A stretch of 64,000 nucleotides of DNA, from NCBI GenBank assembly GCA_946481275.1, contig CAMLMV010000002.1, positions 124,001-188,000 of the forward strand, read 5' to 3'. A program made the position numbers and the translations under genes. Positions 16,280 to 24,112 of the stretch are shown here, in pieces. Positions within the stretch are counted from its first letter, which is position 1. Each line of letters opens with the position of its first letter. A model generated the notes under the pieces. It had not been told where the DNA came from. It made no database searches and worked only from the letters and a program-made list of their open reading frames with translations. Source of the stretch: an uncultured Massilia sp. (GTDB taxonomy: Bacteria > Pseudomonadota > Gammaproteobacteria > Burkholderiales > Burkholderiaceae).

Positions 16280-19033
16280 TCAGGAATGCGTACGCCCGTC
16301 TGTCGAACCATCGAGCGAGCGCGCTCCCTGGTTCGACAGCATCTGCTCACTGTGCAAGGCTTTATCCTCGGGATCGAACTTCGTCCAAGCCTTGAGATCG
16401 AATTTTTCGCCATTCGCCAGCTCGACCGTATAACCCGGTGTCCCGCCCGTATGCTCGATGGCGATACGTCCGAGGTCGTCGGTGATACCTTCGTCGACCT
16501 GACTGCCGTTCTTGTAGAGGGTGTAAGGGACGTTCGCAAACGGGCGTCCGCTTTCGGGATGGGTTTGCAGCATGAACAGCAGCTGCTTCGGATCTTCCGG
16601 CGTCTTCGGTTCCGTAATGGTGACCTTGTGCTCCGTCGACGGTTGCGGCCGATTCCGGGGCGCGAGGGTTTCGAGGTTGCCGTGGAATAGCGCTGGCTTG
16701 GGCGCGAAGACCTGCATGCGGTCGGTGATCTCGACCATGCACTCGGGACCATGCAGCCGCACGCCTTTTTTTCCTTTCAGGTCGATCCAATCGGTTTGGC
16801 TGATCAGGGACAGGACTTTGTTGGCGATGAGCTGGATGTCGTCGTCATGTGCCTGCACGGTGATCTTGCCGGCCGCCGCAACCAGCTTCATGCCCGCCTT
16901 GTGGACGAACAAGCGGAACGTTTGCTTGATACTCGCGAACAGGCTGTCGCCCGTTACGATCGAGAGGTTGCGCCCAGCCGTCAACGCCGTGTGCTCGGCG
17001 CTGGCGATATGGGTCGATTGTGCCGAGGTCGTCTCGATTCCGGCCGGGCTGGCAAGGACGAGGTGGGGTTCAGAAAGCTCAGGAAACTGATTGCCGGCGC
17101 CGCGTACCGCGTAGTTTTGCGCCTTCAGCGAATCGGCAACGTCGTGCTGCTGTCCGCTTTCCTGCGCCAGGCCCTGCAGTGCGGCGGTCGCCTGGTCATC
17201 GTGCAGCTTGTGCGCGGCGACCAGCCGGTTTGCCGTTTCGCCCATGTCCTTCATTGGCCCGCGCCCGGCTTGCCGCACTTCGGTCGTGATCAACAGGCCC
17301 TTGGCTGCGCGCGCCACACCATGCCCGTCGGTGCGTAGCTCCCAGCCTTCCCCGCGCAAATCCTTGCGGCCAGCATTGTCCTCGATGCGTGTAATGTGGC
17401 CGAGCGACAGTTGACTGCACTGATGGTCGCTTTTCAGCTGTGCTTGGATTTTATCTGGCGTGTCGTCAAGCACGAGGTGGTTGCCGCGCATCCCGCCGCC
17501 CAGTTCCCGGCTGCGAAGGCCGGCGAGAGACTGCTGCTCCGGCAGGGACCACGGCGGCAGGTGGGTTTGGTTGTAGAGCGCTCCAAGTATGAGCGGATGG
17601 TCAATATTCCCATTCGCGTACACAACGGCCACTTCCTCACCAACGCGGGGCAATCGGATCTGTCCGAACTGGCTCCCCGCTGCCGGGGTCATTACTCGAA
17701 TCCATGGCGAGCTCATCTCATTGTAGTCACCTAGCCGGTCCCAGTGAAACTGCAGCTTCACCCGCCCATAACCGTCCGTATGGATGTCGGCACCGGCTGG
17801 GCCAACCACAATCGCCGTGTGCAGCCCCATGTAGATAGCCGGTTCGCTGTTGAAGTTGCGTCCTGGCCGCCAGCGGATCTCCTGGCGGATACAAGTAAAG
17901 CGATTCTCGTAGCGCGAGGGTGCGCCCACGCCCGCCTGGTAATTATTCGATACCTCATGATCGGCCGATAGGATCAGGTAGTTACGGTTCTCGATACTGC
18001 GGCGCGGTTTGGCGTCGTACTCGCGCGAACGCGGTTCGGCGCTGAAGTGACCGCCGAGCTTGAAGGTACGGCCCGGCAGCACGAACCGTTCGTTGCCCTT
18101 CGCTTCGAAATACTGTTTGTCCTTGTCCGCTTCATCCATGCGCCGGGCAGCCAGCTGTTCACCGTCGATGTGCAAGCGAAAACCATAGGAGCCGGTGTCC
18201 TCGTAGACCTCGTAAGGAAAAACATCACCTTGTTCGTTAGCTGAAGAGGTTTCGGCGCGGTGCGCCCCTGGGTGCTTGTAGTCGAAAGTCGCCAGCGTGG
18301 TCCGTCCTGAACCCAGGCGCCGGATTGCCGTCCACTCGTGAATGCCATCGTCCTCATGCGAGCCGCCTTTGTCATGGAACGAGATCACGTACGCTTCCTC
18401 GTCGATCGGCGCGGCCAGGAAGCTGTTATCCGAAATCATGAGCTTGTGGCCGTCGAACCTGTGCTCGTACCAATAGTAGAGGCCGATCGCTTCCCAGCGC
18501 CGGTGCAGGTGGTTGTAGTCGGTCTCGTTGTACTGGTTGGCGACGGTCAGCTTCGACTCGTCGATCGGGTACAGCTGCCAGTCGGCCTGACGGTAGTGCC
18601 GCAGGGTTTCCTCGGTAATCTCGCGCACGCTCTTGTTGTGGAACGAAACGCAGTTCTTGCGCAGGCGTGCGAATGCGAGCCAGGGTTCGAGCACCATCCT
18701 GTAAAAGGCAAAGCCGCCATCGCTGCGCAGGAAGCGGAATTCGGTGATGTAGCCGTTGAAGTAGCGTAGTGCCCCGTCTTCCCGAACCAGGGAGATCGTC
18801 ACCATCCGGCCCATCAGCATTTTCAGCGGGATGCGCGCGTCGTCCGACAGCACTTCGACATCGAAGCGGAAGCACCGCGAAACTTCCTCATGAGCGACCA
18901 GCTTGTTCGGCAGCAGGATCGCGGGCGGCCCGTCATTCAAGGGGAAATCGAGCCGCATAAGCCGGTTGTGCTGGGATGCGCCGCTGAATGCCGACCATGC
19001 GGCACCCGTCGCGATTTCCTGGCTTTCGCCCAT
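16280..19033 (-). CDS. vgrG: VgrG spike protein with DUF2345 and C-terminal extension
   Basis: This is a 917-residue VgrG. The N-terminal gp27-like part (about 25-390) contains CFRFDVEVLS, FNGYITEF and NYNHLHRRWEAIGLYYWYE. The gp5-like OB fold follows with DGYGRVKLQFHWDR, SSPWIRV and RVGEEVAVVYANG. A long DUF2345 beta-helix reaches to about residue 790. A final ~110-residue extension contains a transthyretin/Ig-like segment (GRPFANVPYTLYKNG, ITDDLGRIAIEH) of the kind used as cargo adaptor. It heads the island vgrG-phospholipase-Sel1-PAAR, so the extension probably docks that effector. Divergent from the unknown gene at 19190, with 156 bp between. Confidence 0.93.
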   Translation of the reverse strand: MGESQEIATGAAWSAFSGASQHNRLMRLDFPLNDGPPAILLPNKLVAHEEVSRCFRFDVEVLSDDARIPLKMLMGRMVTISLVREDGALRYFNGYITEFRFLRSDGGFAFYRMVLEPWLAFARLRKNCVSFHNKSVREITEETLRHYRQADWQLYPIDESKLTVANQYNETDYNHLHRRWEAIGLYYWYEHRFDGHKLMISDNSFLAAPIDEEAYVISFHDKGGSHEDDGIHEWTAIRRLGSGRTTLATFDYKHPGAHRAETSSANEQGDVFPYEVYEDTGSYGFRLHIDGEQLAARRMDEADKDKQYFEAKGNERFVLPGRTFKLGGHFSAEPRSREYDAKPRRSIENRNYLILSADHEVSNNYQAGVGAPSRYENRFTCIRQEIRWRPGRNFNSEPAIYMGLHTAIVVGPAGADIHTDGYGRVKLQFHWDRLGDYNEMSSPWIRVMTPAAGSQFGQIRLPRVGEEVAVVYANGNIDHPLILGALYNQTHLPPWSLPEQQSLAGLRSRELGGGMRGNHLVLDDTPDKIQAQLKSDHQCSQLSLGHITRIEDNAGRKDLRGEGWELRTDGHGVARAAKGLLITTEVRQAGRGPMKDMGETANRLVAAHKLHDDQATAALQGLAQESGQQHDVADSLKAQNYAVRGAGNQFPELSEPHLVLASPAGIETTSAQSTHIASAEHTALTAGRNLSIVTGDSLFASIKQTFRLFVHKAGMKLVAAAGKITVQAHDDDIQLIANKVLSLISQTDWIDLKGKKGVRLHGPECMVEITDRMQVFAPKPALFHGNLETLAPRNRPQPSTEHKVTITEPKTPEDPKQLLFMLQTHPESGRPFANVPYTLYKNGSQVDEGITDDLGRIAIEHTGGTPGYTVELANGEKFDLKAWTKFDPEDKALHSEQMLSNQGARSLDGSTDGRTHS

Positions 19034-19189
19034 TGATTGCCTCCCGATACCCGTCCGGCCTTGGCCGAAGTGAAAAATGTTCAGCGAACACGTTACCCGG
19101 AGGCTGCCAAAAGGAACTTAATCAGTCTCAACATGTTTCCCTGTGCCATATCTAAAGTTTCCTGACAGTCTTCTTAAAGGAGCTCGGCA

Positions 19190-20365
19190 ATGCCGAAAAA
19201 CCTGAAGCAATACGGACAAGCGCGGGTCATAGGCACGGTTGCGCAGCAACCGGCACGGAGAGATGGGTTCGTCAACATCGGACCAGCGCTGGTTCACAGT
19301 CCCGTGACGCGGCTTTTTGGCAGGCCCTATCCGATACAGTTCCGGGCGCAAGGTGCGCTCGGCGCCTGGACGCATGCGCTCGGGAACACTGGACTCTGGC
19401 CCCTTTGGCAGGCTCCCCGAACACTATGCTGGCAAATCAGGCAGGAAATACTCCGGCAGCTGGAATGCACGCGCTCCTCATCTTCTCTAATTGCGGGGAT
19501 AAGCGTCGAGGATTGCCAACGGCTAGCGTTCCAGGTCAGCACGAACCTCAAGTACCATTTGAGCGAGGGGACGGTGATCGAGGCTACTCCGGCACTGGAG
19601 ACTTTGCTGGCGAATTCGGACGTCGATCTCAGTCTTCCGATGAGCATGGTCGCGCCACCCTACCGGGCTCAGTACCTGCGGTTCGGCGAAGTGGCCACGC
19701 AGTATCTGAAAGTGCCGGACCCGCAATCTCCCGATCACTGCTTCGACGGAGTGTTCTGTTTCCTGACCCGGCATGCCTCATCTGGCGACACAGAGGAGAA
19801 GTGCTGGACGCTGGAACTCGTCTTCATCAGCAAGCGCCAGGACAGCTATGGCGGCCATGTTTCGCTGCTCGGCGAAACGGATCGCGGGGACATCACGGTA
19901 GGCGAATGGTTGGCCGGAATCCTAAGCAACGTCAAGCCGGCGGACGAGAGTGAAATCCATCGGTCAATGCACGCCGCGGTCAGCTACGTGGTACGTGTGT
20001 TTCTCTACATGGCCTTGAAGCACGCGCGCGTGACGATGCGTTGGGAATACGAAGAGACGCTACGCCGGGCAGCCCGCCTGGGAGAGCGCAAGCGCGCCAA
20101 GCTGTTGCGGAGATCAGCCTCACTCTACAACGGCATCCTTGTCGGCCCCGAGGCATTGCCGCCGGGCGCTTCGCAAGGCGCGGTAGGGGGCGGCGTAACG
20201 CCGCACTGGCGACGAGGGCATTTTCGTATGCAGCCCTTTGGCAGCGGCAATCAGCAGCGCAAACTCATCTTCGTCGCGCCGGTCCTCGTTCATGCAGAGC
20301 AGTTGCAGGGTGACGTGCCGGCACCGAAATCGTATCGGGCCGGCGACGCTGTCATGACGACCTGA
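19190..20365 (+). CDS. Unknown protein with C-terminal PHWRRGH module
   Basis: This 391-residue protein has no signal peptide or membrane segment. The start has a good AAAGGAG eight bases upstream. The middle shows LKYHLSEGTVIEATPALETLL and YGGHVSLLGETDRGDITVGEWL. The C-terminus carries TPHWRRGHFRMQPFG followed by KLIFVAPVLVH. A module of the type PHWRRGH-x-R ... VWV-P-x-V recurs in proteins of phages, plasmids and islands, including relatives of the anti-CRISPR AcrVA2, as far as I recall. That resemblance is confined to the tail and assigns no function. Codon use is less GC-biased than in the flanking chromosome genes, like the type VI island it abuts. Family unrecognised. Confidence 0.75.
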   Translation: MPKNLKQYGQARVIGTVAQQPARRDGFVNIGPALVHSPVTRLFGRPYPIQFRAQGALGAWTHALGNTGLWPLWQAPRTLCWQIRQEILRQLECTRSSSSLIAGISVEDCQRLAFQVSTNLKYHLSEGTVIEATPALETLLANSDVDLSLPMSMVAPPYRAQYLRFGEVATQYLKVPDPQSPDHCFDGVFCFLTRHASSGDTEEKCWTLELVFISKRQDSYGGHVSLLGETDRGDITVGEWLAGILSNVKPADESEIHRSMHAAVSYVVRVFLYMALKHARVTMRWEYEETLRRAARLGERKRAKLLRRSASLYNGILVGPEALPPGASQGAVGGGVTPHWRRGHFRMQPFGSGNQQRKLIFVAPVLVHAEQLQGDVPAPKSYRAGDAVMTT

Positions 20366-20456
20366 TTACGCCAGGCACTGCCCTGTAATCTCTTCAAAGT
20401 CAGACTGCGTCGCGATAAACCGGCCGGCCCGCATTCATCCGACAACGCCATCTGAT

Positions 20457-20972
20457 CTATTCGAATGCCATGCTGTACAGATTGCTGCCGGCATCCCCCG
20501 GCACGAGGTGGACGAACCGCTCGAACCGCATGCCCATCTTGCGCAGCAGGCCGTTCGACGCGAGGTTGTCGGGCGACGTGATGGCCAGCACGCGGTTCAG
20601 CCCCAGCGCGGGCGCGAGCGCCAGCACGGCCATGCCGGCCTCGTACGCATAGCCGCGGCCGCAGTACGGCGCCAGGTACGCGTAGCCGATGTCGACGCCG
20701 TCCAGCGTCTCGCGCTTGATCAGGCCGCACATGCCGATGGGCGCGCCGCCGTCCTTCAGTTCGACGACGTAGAGCGAGTGGCCGCGCATGGCCTGCATCG
20801 CGATGGGGCCGTCGAGCAGGGCCTGCACGGCGTCCTCGCGCGTGCGGATGCCGCGGTCGCCGATGTGCTCCAGGAAGCCGGGATCGTTGACGAGCGCGAG
20901 ATAAAAGTCGGCGTCGTCGAGGTCGGCGGTGCGCAGGCGCAGGCGCGGGGTCGCGAGGATATCCGCCGGCAT
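20457..20972 (-). CDS. GNAT N-acetyltransferase
   Basis: This 171-residue GNAT-fold protein opens with LATPRLRLRTADLDDADFYL, typical of the RimJ-like group. It continues with IGMCGLIKRETLDGVDIGYAYL, the acetyl-CoA loop YCGRGYAYEAG, and SNGLLRKMGMRFE at the C-terminal strand-helix. Start is the ATG at 20972, which overlaps the TGA of the upstream acetyltransferase by one base (TGATG). The two are thus translationally coupled. Substrate unknown; proteins of this subgroup acetylate amino groups of small molecules or protein N-termini. Confidence 0.82.
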   Translation of the reverse strand: MPADILATPRLRLRTADLDDADFYLALVNDPGFLEHIGDRGIRTREDAVQALLDGPIAMQAMRGHSLYVVELKDGGAPIGMCGLIKRETLDGVDIGYAYLAPYCGRGYAYEAGMAVLALAPALGLNRVLAITSPDNLASNGLLRKMGMRFERFVHLVPGDAGSNLYSMAFE

Positions 20973-21502
20973 CAGTCTTCTTCCGGCAGCGGCCAGCGCG
21001 CGGGGTCTTCCAGCAGCTTGTACATCACGTACGCGTCGACGTAGCCGAGCCGGCGATGGCGGTACGCCTTCGGCAGGGTGCCGACGATGGAAAAGCCGAG
21101 CCGCTTCCACAGGTGGATCGCGGGATTATTGGTGCTGACGACGAAGTTGAACTGCATCGCCAGATAGCCCTTGCGCCGGGCCTCGCCGATGCTGTGCTCG
21201 CCGAGCAGGTGTCCCACGCCGACACCCTGCGCATTCGGACTGACCATGTACGACGCATTGGCGACGTGCGCCCCGCGTCCCACGTGGTTCGGCTGGAGCT
21301 TGTACATCCCGAGGATCCGCTCCTCGCCGCGCACCGCGACGTAGGTCGACGCCTCGGGCGCGAACCAGTAATCGTAGGTGTCTTCCCGGCTCGTGCCGGC
21401 GTCCTGGGCATAGGTCTCGCCCTCGGCCGCATGCGCCTGGAAAATGGTCCACATAGCATTGAAATCAGTCTCGGTGGCTGGACGAATCTGGATATCTTTC
21501 AC
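20972..21502 (-). CDS. GNAT N-acetyltransferase
   Basis: This is a 176-residue GNAT protein: IQIRPATETDFNAMW at the N-terminus, then GMYKLQPN, YMVSPNAQGVGVGHLLGEHS (acetyl-CoA binding loop) and NPAIHLWKRLGFSIVGTLP. The proposed start is the GTG at 21502, just before the conserved KDIQIRPA. An upstream in-frame GTG at 21562 would add 20 residues without a better ribosome binding site, so the start is uncertain. Its stop is fused to the start of the next acetyltransferase. Substrate unknown. Confidence 0.8.
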   Translation of the reverse strand: MKDIQIRPATETDFNAMWTIFQAHAAEGETYAQDAGTSREDTYDYWFAPEASTYVAVRGEERILGMYKLQPNHVGRGAHVANASYMVSPNAQGVGVGHLLGEHSIGEARRKGYLAMQFNFVVSTNNPAIHLWKRLGFSIVGTLPKAYRHRRLGYVDAYVMYKLLEDPARWPLPEED

Positions 21503-21633
21503 TGCGTGACCCGCTCGGATGGTATCGAAAGCGCAAGATTCTACCTTGGCTTTCGCGTGCACGACTGCCGATCCGGTAACCGGGCGTAGAAAATTTCCGT
21601 TGAATAAAGGTAGGAAAGACTTCGTGCCGCCCG

Positions 21634-22923
21634 TTACTGCCCGGCTCGCTTAAGTCGTTCCAACCGGAAATCAACCGTCGCCGGGCGGCCCGGCAGACGC
21701 AGGGTCGCGCGCGCGGGCGGCGCCTCGCTGACGACCTGGCCGGCGCGCAGCACGAGCCGTCTTGCCGCGCGCAGGCGGATCGCCTCGACCGGGTCGCCCG
21801 CGTCGAGCCAGACGAGATCCGCGCGGCACCCCGGCGCGATGCCATAGCCCTGCAGGCCGAGGATGCGCGCGGGCGTCTCCGTGACGGCCTGGAAGCACTG
21901 GCGCATCGCGGCCTGCCCCGTCATCTGCGCGACGTGCAGGCCCATGTGCGCGACTTCCAGCATGTCGCCGGAACCGAGGCCGTACCACGGGTCCATCACG
22001 CAATCGTGGCCGAACGCCACCGGCACGCCGGCCGCCAGCAATTCCGGCACGCGCGTCATGCCGCGCCGCTTCGGGTACGTGTCGTGGCGGCCCTGCAGGG
22101 TGATGTTGATGAGTGGGTTCGCGATCGCGGCCACGCCCGATTCCGCCATCAACGGCAGCAACTTGCTCACGTAGTAATTGTCCATGGAATGCATCGACGT
22201 GAGGTGCGAGCCGGCGACCCTGCCTTGCAAGCCCAGGCGCAAAGTCTCCGCGGCAAGGGTCTCGATATGGCGCGACAGGGGATCGTCGCTTTCGTCACAA
22301 TGCATGTCGACCATCAGGCCCTGCTCCGCCGCGAATTCGCACAGCAGGCGCACGGATTCGGCGCCGTCGGCCATCGTGCGTTCGAAATGCGGGATGCCGC
22401 CGACGACGTCCACGCCCATCTGGATGGCGCGCTTCAGGTTGGCGAACGCAGTCTTGCTGCGCAGCAGGCCGTCCTGCGGGAACGCGACGAGCTGCAAATC
22501 GATATACGGTGCCACGCGGCGCTTGACGTCGAGCAGCGCTTCCACGGCCAGCAGGCGGTCGTCGCACACGTCGACGTGGGTGCGGATCGCCAGCAGGCCC
22601 CGCGCCACGGCCCAGTCACAATACTGCAACGCCCGTTCGACGAGCGCCTCCTGCGCCAGCTGCGGTTTCAGCTCGCCCCACAGTGCGATGCCTTCCAGCA
22701 AGGTGCCGGATTCGTTCACGCGCGGCAGGCCATAGCTGAGCGTCGCGTCCATGTGGAAATGGGCGTCGACGAACGGCGGGCTCACGAGGTCGCCGCCCAC
22801 GTCGATCTCGCGCGCGCCACGTTGCTGCAAGGCGGGCTCGACAGCAGCGATGGTGCGGCCGGCGATAGCGATGTCGACCCGGCGGCCATCGGCCAGGGTG
22901 GCGTTGCGGAGAACGAGATCCAT
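21634..22923 (-). CDS. codA: Cytosine deaminase-type amidohydrolase
   Basis: This 429-residue amidohydrolase is colinear with E. coli CodA. Metal ligands are His55/His57 (FVDAHFHMD), His208 with catalytic Glu211 (DMHCDESDD), His240 (GSHLTSMHS) and Asp307 (FGHDCVMDPW). Gln150 in LQLVAFPQDG matches the base-binding glutamine. NPLINITLQGRHDTYPKRRG is shared almost exactly with CodA in pattern. The residue after the metal Asp is Cys308, where CodA has Asp314, a position known to affect specificity. It converts cytosine to uracil or acts on a related aminated ring. AGGAGT stands before the ATG at 22923. There is no codB permease beside it. Confidence 0.85.
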   Translation of the reverse strand: MDLVLRNATLADGRRVDIAIAGRTIAAVEPALQQRGAREIDVGGDLVSPPFVDAHFHMDATLSYGLPRVNESGTLLEGIALWGELKPQLAQEALVERALQYCDWAVARGLLAIRTHVDVCDDRLLAVEALLDVKRRVAPYIDLQLVAFPQDGLLRSKTAFANLKRAIQMGVDVVGGIPHFERTMADGAESVRLLCEFAAEQGLMVDMHCDESDDPLSRHIETLAAETLRLGLQGRVAGSHLTSMHSMDNYYVSKLLPLMAESGVAAIANPLINITLQGRHDTYPKRRGMTRVPELLAAGVPVAFGHDCVMDPWYGLGSGDMLEVAHMGLHVAQMTGQAAMRQCFQAVTETPARILGLQGYGIAPGCRADLVWLDAGDPVEAIRLRAARRLVLRAGQVVSEAPPARATLRLPGRPATVDFRLERLKRAGQ

Positions 22924-23134
22924 GCGTGGGACTCCTGATGGGTTGATACGTCATCAGATTACCACGATGGTTATTCTGTCAATGATATATATCAAACCCC
23001 AATGCTGCACCGCAAGATTTCCTTGCAAAAACAACATAGAATTCTCTTTTCATCCCGCATGAACCCCTTTACACTAGACTTATTGCAGTGCGTCATAAAC
23101 CGAATGGTTACAACCTGAAAGACAAGGAACCCAG

Positions 23135-23971
23135 ATGACTTCATTCTCCGAACAGTTGTCCGCCGTCCGCAAGTCCCAATGGGAAGCACAGCTCGACGTG
23201 TTCCGGGCATTGAGCCAGCGCGCACTCGACAGCGCCGAACAGCTGATTGCGCTCAACATGAAGACCTCCCGCGCGTCGGTCGAACAAGCCACGGGAACCT
23301 TCAAGCAATTGCTCGAAATTACCAATCCGCGTGACCTGATCGCCATCGGTTCGACGGCCCAGGGCCAGTGGCAGCAATTCTTCTCCTACGGCCGCGAGCT
23401 GCTGGGCATCGCCGCCGGCACGCACGAGCGCAGCTGGAGCACGCAGGCGCCGTTGCAACTGGTGCCCGCCGCGACGGCGAACGTCCCGGCGTCCGTCCCG
23501 CAGATCCTGGAGCAGGCCGCCATCGCGACAGCCGAAGCCACTACCGTGACCAGCGAGATCGCCCGTGCGGCGGCCGATACCGGCAGCGCGCTGGCCGAAG
23601 CGGCGCTGGATGCGGGCAAGCAGGCGGTTGCTGCAGTCGAACCTGCGCCGCAAGCCGCAACTCCGGCACCCGAACCGCTCACGACCACCGTGACCGAAGC
23701 GGTGTCCGCGGAACCGGAAGCCCCGGCTGCCGATCCGGTCGAGACGGCCATCGCCGACGAGGTACCGCCCGCCAGGGCCAAGCCGCTCGCGAAAGCGCTG
23801 AACAAGGTCGCACCGAAGCCGGCCGCCGCCGGGCATCCGATCGCGTCGACCGTGCCGCTGGAAGCGGGTCCGCACGTGGAACTGCCGATGGTCACGCCGA
23901 CCGAGAGCACGCCGCCGCTGCGCGTCGTGACCCACGGCGGCAAGACGTCGCGCACGCCGCGCAAGAAGTAA
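23135..23971 (+). CDS. phaP: Phasin family protein
   Basis: This 278-residue protein has a phasin domain at about residues 1-110: EQLSAVRKSQWEAQLDVF, SAEQLIALNMKTSRASVEQATGTFKQLL, ITNPRDLIAIGSTAQ, WQQFFSYGRELLGIA. Phasins coat polyhydroxyalkanoate granules and control their size. The remaining 160 residues are low-complexity Ala/Pro/Glu/Thr with a basic end (GGKTSRTPRKK), longer than in most PhaP proteins. AAGGA precedes the ATG. The 211-bp upstream region is AT-rich and contains TTTACACTAGACTTATTG as a possible promoter. A strong terminator follows at 24054-24080. No other pha genes are in the window. Confidence 0.88.
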   Translation: MTSFSEQLSAVRKSQWEAQLDVFRALSQRALDSAEQLIALNMKTSRASVEQATGTFKQLLEITNPRDLIAIGSTAQGQWQQFFSYGRELLGIAAGTHERSWSTQAPLQLVPAATANVPASVPQILEQAAIATAEATTVTSEIARAAADTGSALAEAALDAGKQAVAAVEPAPQAATPAPEPLTTTVTEAVSAEPEAPAADPVETAIADEVPPARAKPLAKALNKVAPKPAAAGHPIASTVPLEAGPHVELPMVTPTESTPPLRVVTHGGKTSRTPRKK

Positions 23972-24053
23972 GTAAGCAGGTGGGCACGCCGTGCCCACCA
24001 ACTCCATTGCAGTAGCACGGGTGCCTGCAAGCAGGCGGCAAACCTAGTAAATT

Positions 24054-24080
24054 AGCGGGCCTCGGCCCGCTTTTTTTTTT
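24054..24080 (+). terminator. Intrinsic terminator after the phasin gene
   Basis: AGCGGGC (24054-24060) and GCCCGCT (24065-24071) form a stem with the loop CTCG, followed by ten T residues (24071-24080). A second GC-rich hairpin without T run, GTGGGCACG/CGTGCCCAC, lies just after the phasin stop. Confidence 0.9.
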
Positions 24081-24112
24081 CACTCACCAACAACAAGAAC
24101 AAAGGATCTTCA

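Noticed and set aside
23980..23999. GC-rich hairpin right after the phasin stop as the main terminator
   Set aside because: No T run follows; the hairpin at 24054-24080 with ten T is the better terminator.
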